Part shown: in pieces, positions 1 through 5,441 of the stretch
How positions within the stretch are numbered: position 1 is the first letter of the stretch
How the letters are laid out: each line of letters opens with the position of its first letter
Assembly (NCBI GenBank): GCA_041477005.1
Contig: JBGOUJ010000341.1
Coordinates: 1-8,454 of the forward strand
Length of the DNA stretch: 8,454 nucleotides
Source of the DNA: JBGOUJ01 sp041477005
GTDB taxonomy: Bacteria; Acidobacteriota; Terriglobia; Bryobacterales; JACQDG01
Reading direction: 5' to 3'
Program-made: the position numbers and the translations under genes
Notes under the pieces: generated by a model
Told to the model about the DNA's origin: nothing
The model's database searches: none
What the model saw: only the letters and a program-made list of their open reading frames with translations

Positions 1-658
1 GCCGGGTCAGATCCTTCATTCCTTCCAGCGCTTGCATCGCCGGGTCGCCGACGTAGGACCAGGTGAGATCCAGCGCCCGCAAGTTGACGAAAGGAGCCAT
101 CGTTTCCGCCTTCCGGATCTTGGTGGAAGCCAGGCGCAGCTCTTTCAACTGGGTCAGATCCTTCATCCGGGCCCAGCCGGCGTCCGCGATGTCGATGTCC
201 GGCAGATCGTGGAGGCTGACGGAGAATTTTTCCAGCTTTTTGAAGTTAGCCAGATATTGGAAAGACTCATCAGAGAACAGGGCCTTGACGTCGCTCAGCG
301 GGCTGTAAGTGCGCGAATATATGTACAGCTCGCGCAGTTCCGTGAGCCCGCTGATGTGCTCCAGCTCTTTGGGCGTGGTTGGGGCGCCGAAGAGGTCCAC
401 GCCGGTGACGCGAAACTCGCCGGGCGGCAGTTTGGCGATATCGTCAATCGGCTCACCGCCGTCCGCCATGATCCGGCCGCCCTGGCGGATCACCCACTGC
501 GCGACTTCGCGGTCACCGGCACCGGCGCCCACGGAGACCGCCAGGGTCGCCGCCAAACAGAGCAGGAAACGGGCGCGCGCCACGATCTGCAGCCGGCTCG
601 GGCTGCCCGGCCGCCTAACGGGCTTCTGCCTTGCGGGCGGCGTGATTGTCTGCGACAT
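1..658 (-). CDS. Secreted leucine-rich-repeat protein (N-terminal 219 residues, runs off left edge)
   Basis: The gene reads leftwards and has no stop before the window edge, so only the N-terminus is visible. I chose ATG 658-656 because AGAGGA lies 5 bases upstream. A GTG at 583-581 would give a tidier signal peptide but has no visible ribosome-binding site. Residues 29-48 form a hydrophobic export segment (ARFLLCLAATLAVSVGAGAG) after a long basic leader. Residues 50-65 (DREVAQWVIRQGGRIM) resemble the start of LRR proteins common in Acidobacteriota. Irregular leucine-rich repeats follow, for example LTELRELYI at 105-113, LTQLKELRL at 168-176 and VNLRALDLT at 191-199. Such repeats are protein-binding scaffolds; the partner is unknown. 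The start overlaps the upstream cytochrome-like gene by 44 bases, suggesting one transcript and possibly coupled translation. Homologs as I recall them are often much longer. The LRR assignment is firm; the role is not. Confidence 0.85.
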   Translation of the reverse strand, partial: MSQTITPPARQKPVRRPGSPSRLQIVARARFLLCLAATLAVSVGAGAGDREVAQWVIRQGGRIMADGGEPIDDIAKLPPGEFRVTGVDLFGAPTTPKELEHISGLTELRELYIYSRTYSPLSDVKALFSDESFQYLANFKKLEKFSVSLHDLPDIDIADAGWARMKDLTQLKELRLASTKIRKAETMAPFVNLRALDLTWSYVGDPAMQALEGMKDLTR

Positions 659-2612
659 GGACGTCCTCTGTCCGGCTCGGGAACTCCCTGGAACGGACCA
701 GCGAGATCATCATTTCTTGGAAACGGAACTGCGAATCACGGAAGTCCTCGAAAACCTGGCGGAGCAGCGGCCGGTCGGCGGGGGTTTCCAGGCGTCCGGC
801 CGTGTAGCGGAAGTACTGCTTCACCATGCACTCCTCGCACTGCGGGGTTCGCGCCAGCACGGCGCCCAGCTCGCGCGGTGAAGAGAACTTCGCATCGGGG
901 ATGCCGGCGACAAACCCGGTCGAGTCCAGCGGCAGCTCGAGCGCCTTGGGCGGGGATCTGCGGTTGGGGCCATGGGGGTCCGGGAAGAACAGCAGTTTGA
1001 GTTTTTCCTGACGGGCGCCGATGGCATCGAACTTCTCGAAACCGAACCCGATCGGATCGATCAAATTGTGGCAGCTCGAGCAAACCGGGTTGCTCACGTG
1101 CGCGGCCAGGCGCTCCCGGTTCGTTTCCGGTTTCGCATCGGTGACCGGCGGCAGGTTCGTGTTCACGCCGGGAGGCGGGTCGGGGACGTGCTGGCACAGG
1201 AACTGTTCCCGCACGAACAAGCCGCGCGCCGTCGGCGACGTCTCTTCCGGTTTGGCCGTCAGCGTCAGGAACAGCGCCTGCCCCAGCACCCCCGCTCGCT
1301 CCGATTCCGGCGGGAAGGGCACGCGGTCGAAGTCCTTGGCGGGCGCCGGCACGCCATAGATGCGCGCCAGATCCGCGTTCACGAATCCGTAATCAGCGGT
1401 AAACAGATCCATGAAGTTGCGGCCGTCCCAGACCAGATAGGAAATGAAGCGCCGGGCCTCCTCCGTCATGGCGAGCGCAGTCTCACGGTTGAACCTCCGG
1501 AACCGGCGCCCATCCCTGCTCGCGGTCAGGGCCCGGTCAAACCGCAACCACTGGGAAACGAATTCATCGAGGGCCTGGCGAGCGCGAGCGTCGGCAAGCA
1601 GGCGGCGGGCGGCCTTCTCGACCCCTTGTGGCGTGGAGAGCTCGCCCCGGGCCGCGCTCTCGAGCAGTCGAGCGTCCGGCATGGTATCCCACAAGGCGTA
1701 GGAGAGCCGGCTCGCCGTCGCGTACGAATTCCAGCTTGGGTCGGATGTTTCTTCGAGCCGGAACACAAAGTTCGGTGACTGCAGCATCGCCTCGACGACG
1801 AGCTGCGCGCCCTTCCGTAAGTCGGTTTCGCGCGCCGCCAGCGCCTCGTATCGTTTCTGTTCGCCGGGATCGAGGGGCCGGCGGAAGGCCTTCAATCCGA
1901 ACGCGCGCACGAATTTCGCGCGGCAGTCCGGCGATGGCTCGCAGGGGATCAGGGCGTGGCTGTCGGCGGCGCGGAAGGCGTTGCGAGCCAGCCTCTCGGC
2001 CGAGGCGCTATAGGCCTCCACCAACAATGGGGACAGGCTCTGCCCTTGATACTGGTTCTTGAAGCCGTTGACGTAGTCCTCGGGAGGAAACTGACTGGCC
2101 GGAGCGGTTAAATCGCCCAGCAGATCGCGCACGGTGTTGTTGTACTGACTATGGGTAAGCCGGCGCAGAACCGCCGTCGGGCGTTGGTGGCCGGCGCCCG
2201 AGGCCTCCTCTTGCCGGTACTGCAGGCCCTTTGCCAGCTCGTCGCTCGAGAGCGACGCCAGCGTTTGAATCCAGGCCTGGAGAGCAGCCTCTTCCGGGCT
2301 GCCAGGCTTGATCCGATCGCCGCCGGTGTGGGGCACGCGGTTCGTCGGCTTCTTGAAAAGCAGCGACTCTTCCGGACGGTCGCGATCCACAAGCGTGACG
2401 AGCGATTTCCCAAATGCCTCAATCCGCTCGGGCGAGACGCCGGCTTCCGGGAAATGCAGCCGGGTGGCGGAGGCGACGCCGTCCGGGTTGTGGCACAGGC
2501 GACAACCCGCTTTTTCGAGCGCTGGGTAGAGGGTCCTGGAAAAGGATACGCTGTCCGCGGCGGTCGCGAGTTGGGAGAAAGCAAGAACAAGTAGGGCCAG
2601 GGGCCGCAGCAT
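615..2612 (-). CDS. Secreted planctomycete-type cytochrome protein (DUF1587-DUF1592-DUF1588-DUF1585 architecture)
   Basis: This 665-residue protein has a signal peptide (about residues 1-19, ending LATAA). A cytochrome-like heme motif C37-R-L-C40-H41 follows. The remaining regions match the family order: RRLTHSQYNNTVRDLLGD at 150-167 (DUF1587), the FGLKAFRRPL segment at 238-247 (DUF1595), a DUF1592-like region at about 295-421, a DUF1588-like region at about 437-533 ending in the second heme-type motif C511-S-S-C514-H515 and NLIDPIGFGFEKFDAIG, and a DUF1585-like tail at about 575-645. The start is fixed by an in-frame TGA seven codons upstream, and no Shine-Dalgarno sequence is visible. Proteins of this type are exported and numerous in Planctomycetota, Verrucomicrobiota and Acidobacteriota. 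Their biochemical role is not established; heme binding is inferred from the motifs. The gene overlaps the LRR gene downstream by 44 bases. The family call is strong. Confidence 0.9.
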   Translation of the reverse strand: MLRPLALLVLAFSQLATAADSVSFSRTLYPALEKAGCRLCHNPDGVASATRLHFPEAGVSPERIEAFGKSLVTLVDRDRPEESLLFKKPTNRVPHTGGDRIKPGSPEEAALQAWIQTLASLSSDELAKGLQYRQEEASGAGHQRPTAVLRRLTHSQYNNTVRDLLGDLTAPASQFPPEDYVNGFKNQYQGQSLSPLLVEAYSASAERLARNAFRAADSHALIPCEPSPDCRAKFVRAFGLKAFRRPLDPGEQKRYEALAARETDLRKGAQLVVEAMLQSPNFVFRLEETSDPSWNSYATASRLSYALWDTMPDARLLESAARGELSTPQGVEKAARRLLADARARQALDEFVSQWLRFDRALTASRDGRRFRRFNRETALAMTEEARRFISYLVWDGRNFMDLFTADYGFVNADLARIYGVPAPAKDFDRVPFPPESERAGVLGQALFLTLTAKPEETSPTARGLFVREQFLCQHVPDPPPGVNTNLPPVTDAKPETNRERLAAHVSNPVCSSCHNLIDPIGFGFEKFDAIGARQEKLKLLFFPDPHGPNRRSPPKALELPLDSTGFVAGIPDAKFSSPRELGAVLARTPQCEECMVKQYFRYTAGRLETPADRPLLRQVFEDFRDSQFRFQEMMISLVRSREFPSRTEDVHVADNHAARKAEAR

Positions 2613-2622
2613 ATATGTGCAC

Positions 2623-2652
2623 AGAATAGCTCAAAGCTGCTCCGATCCGCAA
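2623..2652 (-). promoter_or_regulatory. Possible sigma70-like promoter for the cytochrome-LRR pair
   Basis: On the minus strand TTGCGG (2652-2647) and TATTCT (2628-2623) are separated by 18 bases. They lie immediately upstream of the ATG at 2612. Transcription would start very close to the ATG, giving an almost leaderless mRNA, which would fit the missing ribosome-binding site. Both boxes are imperfect, so this is a weak prediction. Confidence 0.25.
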
Positions 2653-2717
2653 AAGGCCCTTTGCCCCCTGTTGCCCGCTCGCCGGCTCTCTCCAGGCTTC
2701 CGTCGGCGGGTGGTGGT

Positions 2718-2810
2718 CTAGTTTGCCAGTAGCGCCACAAGATCTTCAACCTCCCAAACCCGACTCTCGATCCCGGCTGCCATGGCCGGTGAAACCCGTA
2801 GGGTCTTGCG
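2718..2810 (-). pseudogene. Transposase C-terminus relic in the 278-base gap between divergent genes
   Basis: Read leftwards from 2810, the sequence encodes RKTLRVSPAMAAG followed by IESRVWEVEDLVALLAN and TAG at 2720-2718. From memory this matches the end of IS transposases (IS1-like or a related DDE group) that terminate in a TLRVTPAMAAGVTD-W-EDIVALL type sequence. The same frame meets a TAA about ten codons further upstream (near 2840), so no longer reading frame survives and only about 30 codons are recognisable. It marks an old insertion at the boundary between the cytochrome operon and the accessory genes to the right. I see no inverted repeats or target duplication. The rest of 2613-2890 shows no gene. 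Confidence 0.55.
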
Positions 2811-2890
2811 GGCGGAACGTTCTTCTTTGTCTTGAAGAAGTTAGCGCTTCCACCAAATACTGTTAGGCGTGCGTCCGCATTGCGCATAGA

Positions 2891-3847
2891 ATGGGTATGG
2901 AGCGCATCGGCGATCCAATGCCCAAGCGAGAACAGCCTGTCTTAAAGTTGAGGGTTCGCGGTCCTGGAGTGAGAAAGGGTCGGATCTCCGTTCCTGATCT
3001 AGTCAGGATTTGTGAATATGCGCAAGCCGCAGTTAAGAAGCAGGCGGAGGCGCTCGCAGGCAGGGGAACGGTTCATCCTGGCCCAGTCATCGCCCTGATC
3101 CAGGAAGAATGCACGCTCGATCTCGTGGGGATAAAGGGGAGGAGTACCATTCTGGAGTTTGGGTTCGCACAGCCGCAGATTCCCATTCCGGACGCTGGCA
3201 CGGTCGGGGCCGATGCGATCTCAGAATTGGCACTCTCGATTAAATCCCTGAAGAACGGAAAGGTAAAGCCCATTGATCCCGGCGTCCTGCAAAGCGTGTA
3301 CAACTTGGCCGGAATGGTCGAGGGTAAGAAAGTAACGCGGATCGATTGGCTAGCACCGAAATCCGGCAGGCGAAAGAGTATTACGGCGATCCTTGATCCG
3401 ATCGTGAGGCAGCGTGCGGCACAAAGATTAAGCACGCCAACGATGCGCCATACGCATATCGATGGCGTTCTAAACATGGTGGACTTTAAACCAGAGGATC
3501 TGCGTTGCAGAATCGATCCTGCAATCGGTGCGTCCATTCCTTGCACCTTTGACTCTGAGCTTGCTGATACGGTGCATCAGATGCTTCTTAAGACGGTACG
3601 AGCGGAGGGAATGGCTCGCTACGCTGCTTATACAGAACGAATAGAATCACTTCATCTGGATTCATTATTACCATTGCCTTCGCTGGCCCTCGGGGAAGGA
3701 GACTTCTACAAAAGTTTCAGCCTTTCGGAATTGGCGGAAAAGCAGAAAGTTGGACCGCTTCGTGATCCTTCCGCACTCGCGGGGGCAATTCCCGCAGAGC
3801 AGGATGTGGATGCTTTTATTGAGGCGATTTACAGCGAAAGAAAGTAG
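2891..3847 (+). CDS. Uncharacterised 318-residue protein, candidate large antitoxin paired with the PIN gene
   Basis: I cannot assign a named family. Residues 18-92 form a predicted alpha/beta region (LKLRVRGPGVRKGRISVPDL, then ECTLDLVGIKGRSTILEFGF). Residues 148-258 look like a second, beta-rich module with an OB-like pattern: IDGVLNMVDFKPEDLRCRID at 190-209, a small-residue turn, CTFDSELADTVHQMLLKTVR at 218-237, EGMARY at 239-244 and ERIESLHLD at 249-257. The last 40 residues (FSLSELAEKQK then DVDAFIEAIYSERK) resemble the toxin-binding tails of type II antitoxins. The PIN gene begins 30 bases downstream on the same strand, which supports an antitoxin role, though the protein is several times larger than a usual VapB and has no obvious DNA-binding motif. 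No good ribosome-binding site is seen; starts at 2897 and 2918 are also possible. GC is lower than in the flanking genes. Coding status is secure; the function is inferred. Confidence 0.75.
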   Translation: MGMERIGDPMPKREQPVLKLRVRGPGVRKGRISVPDLVRICEYAQAAVKKQAEALAGRGTVHPGPVIALIQEECTLDLVGIKGRSTILEFGFAQPQIPIPDAGTVGADAISELALSIKSLKNGKVKPIDPGVLQSVYNLAGMVEGKKVTRIDWLAPKSGRRKSITAILDPIVRQRAAQRLSTPTMRHTHIDGVLNMVDFKPEDLRCRIDPAIGASIPCTFDSELADTVHQMLLKTVRAEGMARYAAYTERIESLHLDSLLPLPSLALGEGDFYKSFSLSELAEKQKVGPLRDPSALAGAIPAEQDVDAFIEAIYSERK

Positions 3848-3877
3848 GCAGCACGCCAGACGAGCAGGCAGTCCTAG

Positions 3878-4357
3878 TTGAATACTAATGTCTTCTCTTT
3901 CCTCGGGAAGAGCGGTGATAAGCGCGGCAAGATCTACCGGCCTCAGGTCCAAGGGAAAATCGTTGCAGTGTCGTTTGTTACGGTCGGTGAGTTGTATTTT
4001 GGGGCAACGAAGAATAAGTGGAGCAAAGCTCAACTGGAGGGCCTCAATAACCGGCTTCGATCTACCGTCATAATCCCTTACGATTTGGCCGTCTGTGAAA
4101 CTTATGCTCGCCTGAAGGCGTCCCTCCCGAAAGGGCGGGTCATTGATGGCAATGATCTATGGATTGCCGCATGCGCGGTTCGCCACTCCATACCTCTCTT
4201 GACGCACAATCGTAAGCATTTTGACGACTTCAAAGAACTGATCGTGATCTCCGAGGAGAAGGTAATACACGAGATTGAATCGCAAACTAGCCTCCCGAAC
4301 GGCGAACCTCCCACCGAGCCTTCGCCGCCCTCTTCGCAATCTGGCGGCGCTTCTTAG
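3878..4357 (+). CDS. PIN-domain ribonuclease, VapC-like toxin; N-terminus possibly damaged
   Basis: Residues 2-126 match VapC/FitB-type PIN toxins, which are Mg-dependent ribonucleases. Visible features are TNVFSFL at 3-9, VAVSFVTVGELYFG with acidic E38, NDLWIAACA with D93, and LLTHNRKHFDDF at 107-118. The first catalytic Asp of the usual DTNVFSFL motif is absent: the reading begins TTG AAT ACT AAT, giving M-N-T-N. Removing one A from the pair at 3881-3882 makes the upstream bases read V-L-V-D-T-N-V-F-S-F-L, the canonical start, but no ATG, GTG or TTG then precedes it back to a TGA at 3820. The gene is therefore either functional with a TTG start and an Asn in place of Asp, or a recently broken toxin. 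The tail after residue 135 is rich in Pro, Ser and Gly and overlaps the convergent small gene by 71 bases. The likely partner is the protein encoded just upstream. Confidence 0.75.
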   Translation: MNTNVFSFLGKSGDKRGKIYRPQVQGKIVAVSFVTVGELYFGATKNKWSKAQLEGLNNRLRSTVIIPYDLAVCETYARLKASLPKGRVIDGNDLWIAACAVRHSIPLLTHNRKHFDDFKELIVISEEKVIHEIESQTSLPNGEPPTEPSPPSSQSGGAS

Positions 4358-4514
4358 AAGAGAGCTTCTCCGCTCTGGCTTTGCCACCCTTGGACGCCCC
4401 CAGCTTGCTAAGCGCTACCGCTGCCGGGTTCCGGGTGTCCGGCGGAGGCTCGATCTGCCTGGCGAGTTGGTTTGTGTCTTTGGGACGCTTTGGTTTGCTT
4501 GCTCGGGAAGGCAT
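4287..4514 (-). CDS. Small basic Lys/Gly/Ala-rich protein (75 residues), possibly nucleic-acid binding
   Basis: The protein starts MPSRASKPKRPKDTNQLARQ and ends with a basic helix-like segment AVALSKLGASKGGKARAEKL (32-51), then KKRRQIAKRAAKARW (54-68). The ALxxLGxxKGGKARAxxL...KRAAxARW pattern recurs in short bacterial proteins of unknown function, often beside toxin-antitoxin or other accessory genes. The charge and repeated Lys/Arg suggest DNA or RNA binding, in the manner of histone-H1-like tails, but this is inference. I chose ATG 4514-4512 because the family-like sequence begins there; the frame stays open upstream to 4856 only as antisense of the nucleotidyltransferase gene. No clear ribosome-binding site is visible. 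The start codon lies inside the promoter of the divergent nucleotidyltransferase gene, and the 3' end overlaps the PIN gene. Confidence 0.65.
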   Translation of the reverse strand: MPSRASKPKRPKDTNQLARQIEPPPDTRNPAAVALSKLGASKGGKARAEKLSSKKRRQIAKRAAKARWEVRRSGG

Positions 4515-4522
4515 GCTATAAT
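4495..4522 (+). promoter_or_regulatory. Sigma70-like promoter for the MNT nucleotidyltransferase gene
   Basis: A perfect TATAAT (4517-4522) follows TTGCTT (4495-4500) with a 16-base spacer. Transcription would begin near 4529 and leave a leader of about 28 bases carrying GAGGG before the ATG at 4557. This is an AT-rich island in otherwise GC-rich DNA. Confidence 0.5.
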
Positions 4523-4528
4523 TATGCC
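4510..4528. promoter_or_regulatory. Operator-like inverted repeat over the -10 box
   Basis: GGCAT (4510-4514) and ATGCC (4524-4528) form 5-base inverted arms around a 9-base core that contains TATAAT. The position is suited to autoregulation of the divergent small-protein and nucleotidyltransferase genes. The arms are short, so chance is a real possibility. Confidence 0.25.
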
Positions 4529-4556
4529 ATGACTTCAATTGTCGAGGGCAACAGTA

Positions 4557-4874
4557 ATGGCAGCGATCGCGCACACCAAGGATGACGTCCTGGCGGCCCT
4601 TCGCCGGAATCAAGGTCAGATTCGGGCCCTGGGGGTGGAACGCCTGGGGCTGTTCGGTTCCTTCGTGCGGGATCAGGCGACCGCGGACAGCGATGTAGAC
4701 ATCCTTGTCGAATTCGAGCGCGGGCAAAAGACTTTCGATCACTTCATGCAGCTCTCCTTCTTGTTGGAGGATCTCCTGGGCCGCCGCGTGGAATTGGTGA
4801 CGCCTGAGGCGCTCAGCCGACAGATTGGTCCCCATGTCCTGGCGGAAGTGGAGCATGTCGCTCTCGCCGCTTGA
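4557..4874 (+). CDS. MNT-type nucleotidyltransferase (MntA-like antitoxin of a HEPN/MNT system)
   Basis: The 105-residue protein has the minimal nucleotidyltransferase signature G34-S35-x10-D46-x-D48 within LGLFGSFVRDQATADSDVDI, with the third acidic position probably E79 in RRVELVT. Length and the C-terminal IGPHVLAEVEHV agree with MntA-type proteins. In characterised HEPN/MNT pairs the MNT protein transfers AMP from ATP to a tyrosine of the HEPN ribonuclease and so silences it. I chose ATG 4557 because GAGGG (4544-4548) lies 8 bases upstream; an in-frame TTG at 4539 has less support. The normal partner should follow with a short overlap. Here an ATG at 4855 opens a HEPN-like reading that ends after 11 codons, so this antitoxin appears orphaned, or acts on a HEPN protein elsewhere. 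Confidence 0.88.
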   Translation: MAAIAHTKDDVLAALRRNQGQIRALGVERLGLFGSFVRDQATADSDVDILVEFERGQKTFDHFMQLSFLLEDLLGRRVELVTPEALSRQIGPHVLAEVEHVALAA

Positions 4875-4887
4875 CCACCTTCGCCAC
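4855..4887 (+). pseudogene. Truncated HEPN (HepT/DUF86-like) toxin start
   Basis: The ATG at 4855 overlaps the nucleotidyltransferase stop by 20 bases and has GGAG just upstream. It encodes MSLSPLDHLRH, which matches the usual opening of HepT/DUF86 proteins (M-S-x-S-P-L-D-Y-L-R-H-I-L-x-E). After His11 the match stops abruptly, and the following bases are the 3' end of the convergent Uma2 gene. The catalytic R-x4-6-H motif and all remaining helices are missing. A deletion or replacement seems to have removed the toxin. The match is short, so confidence is moderate. Confidence 0.5.
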
Positions 4888-4895
4888 CGGGAGTA

Positions 4896-5441
4896 TCAAA
4901 AGACCTGGGCGGGATCCAGGCTGAGTCCAGCCAAGACACGGGTCACGATCTGGTCCCCGCGCCCGAAGGCCCCCAGCAATACGTACTTGCCACTTTCCAG
5001 AGAGAAGATCCGGATGTGCTCGTCTCTCGGATCCACGAGCCAGTATTCCCGCACCCCATAGTGCTCGTAATCGCCGAACTTGACCACCGTGTCGTGCGAG
5101 CGGTTCGATTCGGAGATGACCTCCATGATGAGGTCGGGCGGGCCCTGCACGACCGGATCCTGGATGATGTGCAGCCGCTCCTTGGAGATGAAGGAAAGAT
5201 CCGGCTCGTAGTGGACATGCTCGGCGAGGATGACGTGGAGCGGCAGGGAGTAGAACTCTCCCAGATCGTGCTGTCTGGTGAAAGGGACCACGACCAGGCC
5301 AAGGTTCATGCAGATCTTTTGGTGACGACCCGAAGGTAGAGGCGACAGCACGAGCTGTCCATCGACAATCTCGGTGCGGCCGTGGTCCTCGGGCCAGTCC
5401 TTGATGTCGTCCCAGGTCAGCTTCTTGAGCGGGACGCTCAT
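4896..5441 (-). CDS. Uma2-family protein (PD-(D/E)XK-like putative endonuclease)
   Basis: The 181-residue protein shows the Uma2/DUF820 layout: TEIVDGQLVLSPLPSGRHQK (23-42) with E24, EPDLSF at 79-84, PPDLIMEVISESNRSHD (101-117) with acidic D103 and E107, K121, and YGVREYWLVDPRDEHIRIF (128-146). The family has a restriction-endonuclease-like fold, and its cellular role is undefined. The start at ATG 5441-5439 is supported by AGAGG 5 bases upstream, and its ATGA overlaps the aminotransferase stop, implying translational coupling. The same frame stays open to 5954, but that part is only a shifted reading of the aminotransferase gene. Uma2 genes are often present in many stand-alone copies, so the link to an aminotransferase may be positional only. 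Confidence 0.9.
   Translation of the reverse strand: MSVPLKKLTWDDIKDWPEDHGRTEIVDGQLVLSPLPSGRHQKICMNLGLVVVPFTRQHDLGEFYSLPLHVILAEHVHYEPDLSFISKERLHIIQDPVVQGPPDLIMEVISESNRSHDTVVKFGDYEHYGVREYWLVDPRDEHIRIFSLESGKYVLLGAFGRGDQIVTRVLAGLSLDPAQVF

Noticed and set aside
32..1778. Long plus-strand open frames over 32-1000 and 972-1778
   Set aside because: They are antisense to the LRR and cytochrome-like genes, are Arg/Gly/Pro-rich without family motifs, and result from high GC.
2108..2887. Minus-strand frame covering the divergent gap and the cytochrome N-terminus
   Set aside because: It is a shifted reading of the cytochrome-like gene; the only meaningful content in the gap is the short transposase tail in another frame.
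4515..4856. N-terminal extension of the 75-residue basic protein to 189 residues
   Set aside because: The added part is antisense to the nucleotidyltransferase gene and shows no family resemblance.
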